Assembly: GCA_037102815.1 (NCBI GenBank) | Contig: BTPP01000005.1 | Location: 3,286,001 to 3,350,000 of the forward strand | Reading direction: 5' to 3' | DNA from: Neurospora intermedia | Lineage: Eukaryota; Ascomycota; Sordariomycetes; Sordariales; Sordariaceae | Length of the DNA stretch: 64,000 nucleotides | Shown: one piece after another, positions 1-11,982 of the stretch | Layout of the letters: every line of letters begins with the position of its first letter | Numbering within the stretch: the first letter of the stretch is position 1 | Position numbers and translations under genes: made by a program | Notes under the pieces: model-generated | What the model was told of the DNA's origin: nothing | The model's input: the letters and a program-made list of their open reading frames with translations, nothing else | The model's database searches: none

Positions 1-3000
1 GGCTGTGGAGAGGGTGGGTGTGGAGCATGCACTGTTGTCGTCTCCCAGTTCAACCCAACAACAAACAAAATTTACCATGCCAGTGTAAACGCCTGTCTGG
101 CACCATTAGTATCTGTCGACGGCAAGCATGTCATCACTGTCGAGGGTATCGGCAACGTCAAGAAGCCACATCCCGCCCAGGAACGGGTGGCAAAGGGTAA
201 TGGCTCCCAGTGCGGTTTCTGTACGCCCGGCATCGTCATGAGCTTGTACGCTCTTCTGCGTAACAATGACAACCCCTCAGAACACGACATCGAAGAGGCT
301 TTTGATGGAAACCTCTGCAGGTGTACCGGATACCGCCCTATCCTAGACGCTGCTCACACTTTCACCAAGAAGGCACCTTCGGCTTGCGGTAACAGCAAGG
401 CGAATGGCGGCAGTGGATGCTGTATGGATGGAGGTGGTGGTGGTGGCTGCGGAGGAGCAAATCAGAACGGAGACGACCAGCCTATCAAGCGCTTCACGCC
501 TCCAGGATTCATCGAGTACAACCCAGAGACCGAGCTCATCTTCCCTCCAGCACTCAAGAAGCAGGAGTTTAGGCCACTTTCGTTTGGAAACAGGCGGAAA
601 CGATGGTTCCGTCCTACCAAGCTGGAGCAGCTGCTTGAGATCAAGAAAGTGTACCCGAATGCCAAGATTATTGGTGGCAGCACGGAAACACAAATCGAGA
701 TCAAGTTCAAGGCTCTTCAGTATCCCATTTCTGTCTTTGTTGGCGATATTCCCGAACTACGACAGTACTCCTTCAAGGAAAATTATCTCGAGGTGGGCGG
801 CAACATCACTCTTACCGATCTGGAGAATGTCTGCCAGGAAGCCATCAAGCACTACGGAGAAAAGAGGGGGCAGATCTTCAATGCCATGTACAAACAGCTC
901 AAGTACTTTGCTGGCAGGCAGATCAGAAATGTCGGTACACCAGCAGGGAACTTGGTGACTGCCTCGCCCATTTCCGACTTGAACCCAGTACTGCTGGCTG
1001 CTGATGCTGTTCTGGTGGCCAAGTCTCTCGGTGAAAAGGGAATCGTTGAGACCGAGATCCCCATGTCCCAGTTCTTTACTGGCTATCGCCGTACGGCACT
1101 TCCGCAGGACGCTATTCTGGCTGCCATCCGTGTCCCGCTAACTCGGGAGAAAAACGAGCTCTTCAGGGCTTATAAGCAGGCCAAGAGGAAGGATGACGAT
1201 ATTGCTATCGTGACTTCTGCCTTCAGAGTTCGCCTGGACGAGGACGGCATTGTCGACCAATGCAGCCTTGTCTACGGCGGTATGGCGCCTACAACCGTCG
1301 GTGCCAAGACGGCAAATTCGTATCTTCTGGGCAAGAAGTTCGCCGAACAAGAGACACTGGAAGGTGTCATGAATGCGTTGGAGCAGGACTTCAACCTTTC
1401 ATTCAGCGTACCGGGAGGCATGGCCACTTACAGAAAGTCGCTGGCCATTGGTCTCTTTTACCGATTCTACCACGAGTTTATGCTCATTCTAGGTAGTAGC
1501 GCCGATGAAGAAGTTGTACCCGAGCTGGAGAGGGAAATCTCTACTGGTCAGGAAGATAGAGAGGCGGCGGCTGCTTACATGCAGGAGACTGTTGGAAAGT
1601 CAAATCCTCATCTTGCGGCGCTGAAGCAGGTAACAGGAGAGGCTCAATATACTGACGACATCCCACCACTCAAGAACGAACTCTACGGTTGCCTGGTCCT
1701 CTCTACCAAGGCGCATGCCAAACTCTTGTCTGTCGACGCTTCAGCTGCGTTGGATATTCCAGGAGTTGTTGACTACATCGACAAGAATGACATGCCCAAT
1801 GCCGCAGCCAATCACTGGGGTGCCCCCCACTACCAAGAAGTCTTCTTCGCCGAAGACACGGTTTACACAGCTGGCCAGCCTATTGGTCTTATTGTTGCTA
1901 CATCGGCTGCCCGTGCTGCCGAGGGTGCCAGAGCTGTCAAGGTGGAATATGAGGAGTTGCCTGCCATTTACACCATGGAGGAGGCCATCGAGAAGGAGAG
2001 CTTCTTTGACTTCTTCAGGGAGATCAAGAAGGGTGACACGCAAGAAGGCTTCAAGAACTCCGACTATGTCTTCTCTGGTGTTGCCAGGATGGGCGGTCAG
2101 GAGCACTTTTACTTGGAGACCAACGCCACGTTGGCGATCCCCAAGCACGAAGACGGCGAAATGGAGATCATCTCCAGTACCCAAAATCCCAACGAAGCTC
2201 AAGCATATGCTGCCCGTGTCTTGGATGTTGCGGCCAACAAGATTGTGGTCAAGGTCAAGCGGTTGGGAGGTGGTTTTGGTGGAAAGGAGACGAGATCGGT
2301 GCAGCTTAGCAGTATCATTGCCCTTGCCGCGCAGAAGACTCGCCGCCCAGTCCGCTGCATGCTGACCCGTGAAGAAGACATGGTCACCTCCGGACAGCGC
2401 CACCCCTTCTTGGGCCGGTGGAAGATGGGTGTCAACAAGGATGGCAAGATCCAGGCCCTCGAGGTCGATATCTTCAACAACGGTGGTTGGTGTTGGGACC
2501 TGAGTGCCGCCGTCTGCGAGCGTGCCATGACACACTCGGATAACTGCTATAGCATTCCCAACATGCATGTCACCGGCCGCATTTGCAAGACCAACACCAT
2601 GTCCAACACCGCCTTCCGTGGTTTTGGCGGCCCTCAGGGCATGTTCATTGCCGAGTCGTATATGAATGAAGTTGCCGACCGTCTCGGCATGCCTGTTGAG
2701 AGATTCCGTGAGATCAATTTCTACAAGCCTGGCGAGCGTACCCACTTCAATCAAGAGATTCAAGATTGGCACGTTCCTCTTATGTGGGAACAAGTCATGA
2801 AGGAGGCCGAGTACGAGTCCCGTCGCGAGGCCATCGCCAAGTACAACGCCGAGCACAAGTGGCGCAAGCGCGGTCTCGCCATCATCCCCACCAAGTTCGG
2901 TATCTCCTTCACTGCCCTGTGGTTCAACCAAGCCGGTGCTCTCGTTCACATTTACCACGACGGCTCCGTGCTCGTCGCCCACGGTGGTACCGAAATGGGT

Positions 3001-3927
3001 CAAGGCCTACACACCAAGATGACGCAGATCGCCGCTCAAGCTCTCAACGTCCCCCTCGAGAACGTCTTCATCTCGGAAACCGCCACCAACACAGTCGCCA
3101 ACGCCTCCGCCACCGCCGCTTCCGCCTCCTCCGATCTCAACGGCTACGCCATCTACAACGCCTGCCAACAACTTAACGGGCGTCTTGCCCCTTACCGCGA
3201 GAAGCTCGGCCCCGATGCCACCATGAAGGACCTTGCCCACGCCGCCTACTTTGACCGCGTCAATCTGTCCGCCCAGGGCTTCTACAAGACGCCCGAAATC
3301 GGCTACACCTGGGGCGAGAACAAGGGCAAGATGTTCTTTTACTTCACGCAGGGCGTCACAGCCGCCGAAGTTGAAATCGACACACTCACGGGCACCTGGA
3401 CGTGCTTGCGCGCCGACATCAAGATGGATGTCGGACAGAGTATCAACCCTGCCATTGACTATGGGCAGATCCAGGGCGCTTTTGTGCAAGGTCTGGGATT
3501 GTTTACCATGGAAGAATCGCTGTGGATGCGCAACGGACCGATGGCGGGTAACCTGTTCACCCGCGGCCCGGGCACGTACAAGATCCCTGGCTTCCGCGAT
3601 ATCCCGCAGCAGTGGAATGTTAGCTTGCTCAAGGACGTGGAATGGAAGGAGCTGAGGACGATTCAGAGGAGTAGAGGTGTTGGCGAGCCGCCGCTGTTCA
3701 TGGGCAGCGCCGTGTTCTTTGCCATTCGTGATGCGCTCAAGGCGGCGAGAGCGCAGTATGGTGTCAAGGCTAAGGTTGGGGCCGAGGGTGGAGAGGATGA
3801 TGGGTTGTTGAGGCTGGAGAGCCCGGCGACGCCGGAGAGGATCAGGTTGGCATGTGTTGATCCTATTGTTGAGAGGGCGAGGGTGCTGCCGAAGGAGGGG
3901 GAGAAGAGCTTTTTTATTGCTATCTGA
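1..3927 (+). CDS. xdh: Xanthine dehydrogenase (partial, 5' end outside window)
   Basis: Molybdenum-flavin hydroxylase that oxidises hypoxanthine and xanthine to urate in purine breakdown. The reading frame is open from base 1, so the start lies upstream and 1307 residues are visible, perhaps 50-60 short of a full protein. Order of domains: plant-type 2Fe-2S domain (CGEGGCGAC at visible residues 2-10), second 2Fe-2S domain (QCGFCTPG near 70 and CRCTGYRP near 106), FAD-binding domain (KIIGGSTE near 222), then the molybdopterin domain with GGGFGGKE near 757, RGFGGPQG, GTEMGQGLHTK and GVGEPPLFMGSA near 1226, which carries the catalytic Glu. A Gly/Cys-rich linker lies at about residues 138-155 between the Fe-S and FAD domains. 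No intron is needed in the visible part. Aldehyde oxidase is the related alternative, but the overall match favours XDH. The gene is convergent with the SPO22-like gene about 300 bp downstream. Confidence 0.95.
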   Translation, partial: GCGEGGCGACTVVVSQFNPTTNKIYHASVNACLAPLVSVDGKHVITVEGIGNVKKPHPAQERVAKGNGSQCGFCTPGIVMSLYALLRNNDNPSEHDIEEAFDGNLCRCTGYRPILDAAHTFTKKAPSACGNSKANGGSGCCMDGGGGGGCGGANQNGDDQPIKRFTPPGFIEYNPETELIFPPALKKQEFRPLSFGNRRKRWFRPTKLEQLLEIKKVYPNAKIIGGSTETQIEIKFKALQYPISVFVGDIPELRQYSFKENYLEVGGNITLTDLENVCQEAIKHYGEKRGQIFNAMYKQLKYFAGRQIRNVGTPAGNLVTASPISDLNPVLLAADAVLVAKSLGEKGIVETEIPMSQFFTGYRRTALPQDAILAAIRVPLTREKNELFRAYKQAKRKDDDIAIVTSAFRVRLDEDGIVDQCSLVYGGMAPTTVGAKTANSYLLGKKFAEQETLEGVMNALEQDFNLSFSVPGGMATYRKSLAIGLFYRFYHEFMLILGSSADEEVVPELEREISTGQEDREAAAAYMQETVGKSNPHLAALKQVTGEAQYTDDIPPLKNELYGCLVLSTKAHAKLLSVDASAALDIPGVVDYIDKNDMPNAAANHWGAPHYQEVFFAEDTVYTAGQPIGLIVATSAARAAEGARAVKVEYEELPAIYTMEEAIEKESFFDFFREIKKGDTQEGFKNSDYVFSGVARMGGQEHFYLETNATLAIPKHEDGEMEIISSTQNPNEAQAYAARVLDVAANKIVVKVKRLGGGFGGKETRSVQLSSIIALAAQKTRRPVRCMLTREEDMVTSGQRHPFLGRWKMGVNKDGKIQALEVDIFNNGGWCWDLSAAVCERAMTHSDNCYSIPNMHVTGRICKTNTMSNTAFRGFGGPQGMFIAESYMNEVADRLGMPVERFREINFYKPGERTHFNQEIQDWHVPLMWEQVMKEAEYESRREAIAKYNAEHKWRKRGLAIIPTKFGISFTALWFNQAGALVHIYHDGSVLVAHGGTEMGQGLHTKMTQIAAQALNVPLENVFISETATNTVANASATAASASSDLNGYAIYNACQQLNGRLAPYREKLGPDATMKDLAHAAYFDRVNLSAQGFYKTPEIGYTWGENKGKMFFYFTQGVTAAEVEIDTLTGTWTCLRADIKMDVGQSINPAIDYGQIQGAFVQGLGLFTMEESLWMRNGPMAGNLFTRGPGTYKIPGFRDIPQQWNVSLLKDVEWKELRTIQRSRGVGEPPLFMGSAVFFAIRDALKAARAQYGVKAKVGAEGGEDDGLLRLESPATPERIRLACVDPIVERARVLPKEGEKSFFIAI

Positions 3928-4226
3928 GCTGAGGTTTTGTTTCTTTAATGAGATTTATTGACTGGGGATGGTTTCTGGGAAGTTTAGGTCTCAATGACGG
4001 GAACATTTATACGTACTTCACAGGGAAACAGGACCGGGTTTTGTGACTTTGCAAGGTAGCTTGTTGCACATTCTTATGCGAGTCAATGATTGATGTCAAG
4101 CATACCATACAAACAAAATTACAAGTTCATGGTGTGACAGTCTTGATATTCTCGAATGTTGTACTCCAACAACGGCAATGCCGACAGTGGTCAACTATTC
4201 CCTCTTCGACTAGTCTAGATCCGCAA

Positions 4227-7200
4227 TCATCTTCCCCTATTTCTCTCGTCATCTTCGAAATTCAATCTCATGAACTTGTCCTGCAGCATCCTCTCAAAGC
4301 TTCTATCAGGACAATAATGTGCCAGATTGATGGCAGTAGATCCCCACTCCTTTGCTCGATCTCGCTCGTAGGCTCCATACAAGTCAATGGCATGGTTGAA
4401 AGCTGTGGCTGCCATCCACTCTAGTTCTTCTTCTGGCCAACGGGCATCGCTCTGGTGATGTTGTTCGAAATTAGCAACGAGGTGTAGTTTAACGTCAGAG
4501 CGGTCAAAAAGAGTCAAGATGTAACTAACCTCATGTAACTCCCTCGCCTTGCGACAGGCTTCCTGAAGCAGCTTCATAGCCAGCGTATCATCCAGCGGAA
4601 GTGTCGCCTGGAACAGACACCTTGTGTACTTGGCTAGCTTGACAGCGTCGAAGCTTTCCAGATCCCAGATTTCGTTGACGAGCTTTCGCATAGTTGAGTA
4701 GAGCACTTTGCAAGCCAGTGTGTCAGTAGCCCCTCAAACCGAATACAAGATGATCATGATAAAGATCACATCATACCTTGCCCGGGAACCTGTGCCCTCA
4801 AAAGACTGTCCGCCATAGTCTGAAATGCCACAGCACTTCGACATGGCACTGCCCTCTGCACGATCCCTCCTAGATCATCCCACTGACCCAGCGCAACCGC
4901 CGCTTCAAAGTCGAAGGTCAGCAATGTCGCATGTTTCCGTACCATATCCTCTCGTGACTGCTCATCCAAGCGTGACAGGTATTCAGGAACCAGACGGTCA
5001 AAAGCCAAGACATGTTTTCGCATCAGTTGGTAATCTTCGAGTTGTTCCTTGACATTGTCCTGAGTTCTGGCAAAGGAAACAAGGGCCGAAGCTATGATGA
5101 AGCGAGAGAAGAGAGCTTTGAGGGTGACTTCGACTTGAGATCTCATGTCGGAGGGGAAGTGGTTGATAATGTTGACACAAGCCGTTAGTAGACGCACTAC
5201 GCACCGGAGGTCCCAGCTTGTGGTGTGTTTTAGGGAAAGGTTATAGGCGTTTCTGCTAAACCATTCGAGTTCGTCGATGGTGAAGAGTTTTGGGGTTTGG
5301 GGATCGCTCGACTGCCGCTCAAGGGCATACACGACTGATACTGTTAGTAACAAGGCAAAGGTAGTTTGGATAAACCAGGGCTTACCAATGTCAAACTGAC
5401 GGCAGAGGTCGCTGATGAAATCACCTTGTCGCTCATCTGGCTTCTCGGCTAATATATTCAGGAGCCGTATCAAGCATCTGAAAAGCGCTGGTAGGTGGAT
5501 CGGGCTGGGATCTTTGTACTCGTAATTCTCCTGAAGTTTCTTCAGCGCGGCTATGGCGCAGAAGATGTCTCCCTTTTTGTGAGATTCCGCAATACAAGCA
5601 CCCAGAAAGTCGACGTGGTCTGGCGCCTGGCGTATGATATGAATGCATTGTTCCGCCAGGTTGCGGTCCTCGCATCGAATAGCTACTTTGAATGCCAGAT
5701 ATGCAGTCATAGGTTCCCCCCAACTCTGCTTGGACAGATTGTGAACTACCGATATAGCTGCTCCTAGCTCATTCCTTGCGAGCGCACAAAGGAGCAACTT
5801 CCTACAATCAAAGTCAGCCTTTTGTCAACCACGGCAACAAAGGAGACATGACTGGATACCTTTCCAGCTTTGCCACATTCCCAGGTCCGCAGTTCTGAAA
5901 GATGTGATGGAGTGACAAACGACACCAGTTCTCGGCTATGTCATATTGTCTTTGGCTGTAATTGGACTCTAGTTTCTTCCATATCAACTAATTCAGAGTC
6001 AGTCAGTAATTACCTAGAACGGAACTTTGAAATGTATATATACCGCTTGCGCCGCAACAGCAGCTTCTGCGCTCAACGGCCTCGTCAAGTTTGAGAGAAC
6101 ACCTCTTACAGTGTCGATAGTCTCGTTTGTGTCTCTCTGGCTTGTGATCATCCACATCCGCGTGATAACCGCCTTCTCCATCCAAACATTTTGGTCAATA
6201 CCGCGTAGCGAGAGAGTGAAATCGTCTAGTACCGCGCAAGCAGCGCCAGGACTTTTGTCATGTAGTTTCCTTATGTGGTGTATGATCAACTTGAACCCAG
6301 CGTCAGAGGAGTTAAAGTCTTTGATCAGTCGTCGCAAGACATCAGCGTATGCGTCATCGTCGAATATCTCCGCGGGCGTCTTTCGAAGAACCTCGAGTTT
6401 GAGGAGGGACACTACTGGCCTATTGCCCATCTCTGACTCGATGTATTCAACAAGCTTCGTGGCCTTGTCCAAATCTGCTGAAGCGCCTGTGGCTAACAGG
6501 GCGCTCACAAGTGCTTGCAAGATGGCCAGCCGGAGCTCGAGTCCTTCACGAGATAGATGCTCGAGATTCGGAGTGTTGATAATGTCGTTTGCTCGTTGAA
6601 ACCATTTTTTGGCGAGAGGGAAGTCGCTGCGGGAGGCGAGCGACTTTCCGATTTCGTAAAGGACATCGGCCAGCTTTTCGGCGTAGTCGGGGGTTAGGTA
6701 CTGGCGAAGGCGCTCTGCTTTCGTGTACATGTGTTCGGCAACATCAACATGATTATCTGCCCATGACTGACACTCCAAGTTAGCTGACTGAGGTGTAAAC
6801 CAGTATCCAAGTGCTTGCCAGAACTCACTAGAGCCGTTCTCATAATCAAGTATTCCACTTCCAGACAGTTGCATTCGTCCACCTCCTCTTTGGGAAACCC
6901 TGATGCAAGATCCTGAAGATGGCTTTTGTAGTCGGCGGCCTTTTGTAGTACCCCTGTGGCCAGTTCAAACTCGGAGCTTTCTAGACGTTAACGCTCTCTA
7001 TCAGCCACATGGAATACGGCACATATCAAGTGAATGAGTGATTGTCCATACCGACACAGTCTCGCGCCGCCTTGAGCGCCAGTTTGACCACATAAATCAG
7101 ATCTTGTGCCTTGCTCGTTTTGATCGGGTTTGCAGCCACAAGTAAATGGAAAGCAAGTACTCGCCCGTAAAGATAAAGCCTCTTCAGTCTCTTGTTTGTC

Positions 7201-7561
7201 GGTTCGCAGTCCCGGCGCAGTCGAGTGCAAATATTCCATAGGCGGGTACCCTGCTGGTCTATCTCGAGGTCGCCAGAGACCCCGGCACCGTGCTTGTGGG
7301 TGTGATTGTGAAGTTTCTTGACATGTTGGTTGATTTCATCAACCAGCTGGTCTGTTGCCGGTGCATCGCTTGGGTCACTCGACAAGATTTTGTATAGATC
7401 GCGAACGAAATCTGAGAGAAAAAGAGCTAATGTCAGCCTGGCGAACTGTAGGGATCGAGGAAGAAAAACCAAGATGAAAGCGCACCCAATGCTGCTTCTA
7501 TGCGCTTGTCCATCTTGTTGCCTGATTGTGACAGGTCTCTATTTCCTGTTGGGATGGGCAT
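4227..7561 (-). CDS. SPO22/ZIP4-like meiotic TPR protein
   Basis: Family known for meiotic crossover formation and synaptonemal complex assembly (yeast Zip4/Spo22, mammalian TEX11). I infer eight exons: 7561-7486, 7411-7052, 6980-6829, 6772-6044, 5987-5860, 5801-5386, 5334-4777 and 4705-4227, giving 965 residues with every junction in phase. Introns are 51-74 nt with GT/AG ends and CTAAC or CTGAC branch-like sequences. The start is the ATG at 7561, with an in-frame TGA just upstream. Family-like sequence includes GTRLWNICTRLRRD and RVLAFHLLVAA near the N-terminus, helical TPR-like stretches rich in Leu/Ala through the middle, and EELEWMAATAFNHAIDLYG near the C-terminus, a hallmark of the SPO22 domain. 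Assignment rests on recognised family patterns, not on a search. The seventh-exon boundary could use an acceptor 6 nt earlier. Expression in sexual tissue is expected from the family but cannot be seen here. Confidence 0.8.
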
Positions 7562-8363
7562 ATTGTAATTTGGGAGCGAGGAACTTCAACAAGACGTGTT
7601 ACCAACAATGCCTTGTCTGCGACTGGTTGTCTTCAAGTTGTCTTCACCGGACAAGCCGGCGGATGAGGCGATCGCATGCCAAACCTGGCGTAGCGAAAAG
7701 GGAAAGCACGCCGTTCGAAGGCAGGATACAATGGTAAAGCAGAGAAGGAAAGAACGCTGGAGGAACACAAGGTCAATTAACGGAATCACAGGTGAAGTTC
7801 TCTAACGAACACACCGCTGAGACATGGCTCCTGGTTTGAATGGCCGTCATGTGGTAACTTCTGATATTTCTTTTTTTTTGTTGCTCAGAAGACCATGTAG
7901 TTCCAAGTTGCAATGTAATGATGATTAAGGTTTGCAGTGTCAACTGAGGAACGCTGCAATGAAATTGATCAAGTTTTGCCCAGGTGTACCCATCGAGATT
8001 AGGCATCACCGAAGAAGCGCCAGCCCCCATTCTGTCTTTCCGCGGAAGGCACGACCTTCTTCTTGCCTTTGCGTTGCCCTACTCCTTCCACCATTTATTA
8101 CTGGTTTGCGCGAAATGCGTATCCTGCCCACTCACGATGAGCACGAAGTCCTGTACCGAGATGGCCATAGGAAACGCTAGGTAGGTACTTCTTATGGGTT
8201 GTCGCAAAACCATGTACTGTTCACCGCGCTTCATTCTTTTCCGTCCAAAGCTACGTAGCAATGGCTAATGGCGAAAAAGTGTCGCATTGTTCATCGGCAT
8301 TGCCGATCACAGAAGTACTGATTCGGGAAGTAAATATTGTGGCAGGGTGTATACAAAACATTG
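7562..8363. other. Intergenic spacer, tandem minus-strand genes
   Basis: This 0.8-kb spacer lies between the start of the SPO22-like gene and the stop of the AcuK/AcuM-like gene, both on the minus strand. It should hold the 3' UTR of the latter and the promoter of the former. Only short random reading frames are present. I see no RNA gene or repeat. Confidence 0.5.
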
Positions 8364-10476
8364 TCATGGGTCGTGTGGGAGGAAGTTGCCAACAATCAAG
8401 CTCGGACTACATGTACTTGTTAGTATCACCACCATACTCCTCTGCCTATAACAAACACAGGGGATCCGTGACAAACAAAAGACACTTACATCTTGTGATC
8501 GTCCCTACGGATCCTGAAAGAAAAGCAACAGTTCACAACTTTGGTCCCTTTGTCGTCGTTGGGGTTCTTGAGTGAACACGCTGTGATCAGGGTATCGTGA
8601 GCCGGGTCGAAGGCTATTGTGCCGAATTCTTCCCAGTATCTCACGTTCGACTCTTCCGTCAGGATCTCATGCAGGGCGATTTGACCCTAAACAAAACCAA
8701 AGTCAGCATCATAGATCATATTCCACGGCGACGCATTGGTGCTGTGTCTCTTACCCCTCGTAAACTCTCTACTGGCACGCCTATGAGCTCCGCCATCTCT
8801 TTGTTTCCCCTAAAAATCTGCCCGGTTCGTCTCCAGCAGCAGGCTGGAACGGCCATACTGGCGAAAACTCTGTCGTACTCCAGCAGCGTCCTCTCGAACC
8901 ACATTTCCACCATCAGCAGGTCCATATCAGTCAATAATTGTATCTTCTCGCGGAACTTGGGTCGGAATCGGTCAATCTGCTTTAGAATCTTTTGTTTTGA
9001 CGTCGGCGACACGTGTCCATCCAGGTAATCCGAGAGCCTCTTATAGCCAAGGATGTAGTTGAATGGCTTTAATAGTCCGGCTTCGTACTTGGCTCGTAGT
9101 AAGCGCTGCATGCGTTCCTCCGGTGTGTCGTTTCCGGACGGATCTGCCGCTTGAAGATAGTATGCATCCCGGGCATTATCCAAGTTTGTACTCGCGGGCT
9201 TCCCTATCGCCGTTGTTTGGTCGCTACTTGGTGGTAGCATCGAGGTCCCCTGTGTGGCACTTGGGGGGAGCATGCCGCTGTTGCTGCTGCTGTTTCCCTT
9301 GCTGTTACTGCTAGCATTGTTGGCGTTGTTATTGGCATTTGGCAATCCCGACACCGCAGACTGGTTTGCCCCCAATATTAGGCCATGATCATCGGACATG
9401 AAGGCCGACTCCTCAAGCAGGCCTGCCGACAGGAATTCGTTTAATAGATTGAATTCATTCGTAACCTCCGGTGCCACCATGTAGTTTGGATGGAAGTTGT
9501 GCATGTCGTGATAGTGGTTTTGAGTGGTTAACCAAGAATCCGGAAGACCGGCAACTATGTTGGGCAATTTCAGCAACTGACTGACCATAGTGGAGAAAGG
9601 CAAAAGGAGGATCCAGCGCCAACACTCACATTGATTCATGCTACCGCCAAGGGCGCTGGCTTGTATACCAGCAACAGAACCTGGTTGCACGAGCTGGAGA
9701 GGAGCGCCCCGGCCTACCGCTGTAGCACCTGCTACCTGGACAGATCCATTGCCCATACCGCCATCATAACCGGGTGGTCTCATGGCCTTGTCCGTAGCGT
9801 TGCGCCCAATGTCCGGCTGGGACTCGGAGTCATGTAGGGTCGAAGTCCCAAGCACGCTCTTGGCCTTGCGCGACTCGGTATCGCGAGGCTCATCGTGGCA
9901 GAGATGGCCAATATTTCGCTTGATGCATCTTGTACAAGGTCTCTCCTATGAATGGTAACGAGGAATTCGTTAGCTAGAGCTCCACCTTGGCGAAGGGGGG
10001 AAGAATACATACAAGATCACACGTCATGTGCTAAGGCAGCCAAAACAACATGGTCAGCCACCAGGATAACTAGTAAAGTCTGTGTGTATATCGAGACCGA
10101 GCGGGGTCTTCTGCAGGACTCCGTACTATGGCAGTTGCGGTAGCCCATGTACGAAGCCTGGGTAACTAGCACGGCAGGAGATGGGGTGTCGGTGGTGCAT
10201 TCTGGTCGACTTACAGATCGGCGGCAGTAAAGGCAGGCTACAACAGGCGCACCAGACAAGTTAGCAAGCTGGAGACGAGCGGTCAAGTAATGTAGGCAGG
10301 AAGACAGCGGAAAAAGTACCATGATTGACCTTGCGGCGCTTCTTGGGCGCCTTTTGCACATCGTCTGCGGGCGTGGGATGGTGATCCTTGGGCTTGGTGT
10401 CGCTTCCGGACTTGATGATGTCCTTGGTTCCCGCCTCTTTGCCGTTGGGCTTTTCCGTGGCTTCTGTTCCCGTCAT
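8364..10476 (-). CDS. Zn2Cys6 regulator of gluconeogenesis, AcuK/AcuM/ERT1 type
   Basis: Fungal binuclear zinc-cluster transcription factor of the group that activates gluconeogenic genes (AcuK, AcuM, ERT1, RDS2). Inferred exons: 10476-10320, 10237-10215, 10030-10013, 9945-9630, 9554-8755, 8686-8490 and 8406-8364, giving 517 residues. The zinc cluster is C54-x2-C57-x6-C64-x5-C70-x2-C73-x8-C82, preceded by the basic run KKRRKVNH, and is assembled across four exons. MNQFAGLPDSWLTTQNHYH, APEVTNEFNLLNEFL and the C-terminal PAS-like region (FRGNKEMAELIGV, then FRIRRDDHKIPSLIVGNFLP) are typical of this family. A Ser/Asn-rich linker sits near the middle. I cannot decide between the AcuK and AcuM branches by eye. 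Exons 2 and 3 are only 23 and 18 nt, so automated models may miss them. Confidence 0.88.
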
Positions 10477-11659
10477 TGCTTATCGAGTGTAGAGGCTCCC
10501 ATTGGATCTGGTGGTTACGCAACGGCCGTTGAGTTCACTGCGCATCTAAAGCCAGGCCGGCGGCTCCTCGCAGGGGGATGGTGGCAGTTTGATGTTGATT
10601 CCGAGCCAGCCTTTGTTGTGGTTGTTCTTGCACCTCTTTCTCCCAAATACGAATCTTCTCTTTTAACAACAGCCTCGGGCGTTGTTGACGGTTGGCGGAT
10701 GTTTCCTCCGGTATTATTCTTCTTTGGTGTTCTGCTCGGGTTCCGTTCCCCGGTCGGTTGGTAAGCTCGTTTCGTTACGGTTGCCTCGGCTCGTCACTTT
10801 TCGTCTCCGTCTCAGTGTATAGGTAGCGGTCGCGTTCCTTTGTGGTTATGGTCCGTGACTGGGTCGTTCGCAAGTGGTTACGGGCTCGGTCATGCGACTG
10901 CGATGGACATTGATTCAAGACGGCAATGGTCGTCGACTGACAGCAGCAGTACTGGGCAGGATTCTGGCGGTTCGTCTCGGGAAAATGGCTCTCTTGTCAA
11001 AGTTCCGTAATCGATACTTTTTGTTTGCCGGCACCGAGGGAACCTCATTGGCCTCCACTGTCGCGCAAGCTCAATTGCATGCGGCGTCTCCCATGTAATG
11101 GAACCTGAAGGATGCAACAGACGGCCAGACCGGGACACCAAGAACGGCAGGGGTTCCTCTTGTCCGCCAGCCCTCATTCGCCAGGACCGCTGGACAGGAG
11201 GGGATGGACACCCACAGGTGCCTTGCTGCAGGGCTGGCCACAGTGTGTAACCCGCTGTAACTTTCCTTACACACCTTAGGTCAAGTTGAGCAAGGAATGG
11301 AACAACGGCTGAAAAGAGCAAGTGGGGTCCTGAAGCCTGGATTCTCCAGCTGATGAATTTCGAGATGTCAATGTTGAATGAATGCTGAACTGAACATCGG
11401 CATTTTACATGTACCGAGAATATCACCAAGCCATTACATCTACTCGTGGTCATCGAATAATAAACACCGAGGGCCAAATCATTCCAGAATCAAAAGGGAA
11501 ACAAAAACAACCCAAGAACAAAAGTTCAGTGCCCTTGTGATCATGCGTCCTCTTTCCCTTTCGGGAGCCTCCAATAAAAACCGAGGCCAATGCTATGACT
11601 TACATAATATCCCATGTCGAACTTGTCCACGATTTGTCGGCATTTTAGTGCACATGCAC

Positions 11660-11685
11660 TACAGTCGTGACCCCTGTTTATGCAA
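11660..11685 (+). repeat. Left terminal inverted repeat of the MITE-like element
   Basis: This is a 26-base arm starting TACAGTCGTGACCCC. Its reverse complement occurs without mismatch at 11983-12008. Confidence 0.9.
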
Positions 11686-11982
11686 GTAAGTTTGACAAGC
11701 CATTTTCCTTGCACTACAAGGTGATTTTGCATTTGGGGGGGTAGACTCCACTCTATACAATTGTATAGTATACAGCCGATAAGGGGTCTGATGGCGGGTG
11801 AAAGCTCTGATAAGGGCTAATAGGGGTACCGGAACCCCCTGTCAAAGCCCCTGTTAGTTGCAAATTTGTATGGCGGACCGGCTGGGCGGCTTGCAATTAG
11901 CAGTTAGCAGGCAGTTACATAGTAAAATAATTTGGGCACGAGAATCCCTTGCATCACATAGTGATTTTGCATATACAGGTGG

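Noticed and set aside
1741-3003. 420-codon minus-strand frame inside the xanthine dehydrogenase gene
   Set aside because: It is antisense to well-conserved molybdopterin-domain coding sequence. Codon bias on the sense strand keeps the antisense frame open, and the product has no recognisable domain.
10890-11477. 195-codon minus-strand frame between the regulator and HET genes
   Set aside because: No domain, composition unlike the neighbouring genes, and no supporting splice or start context. Treated as chance.
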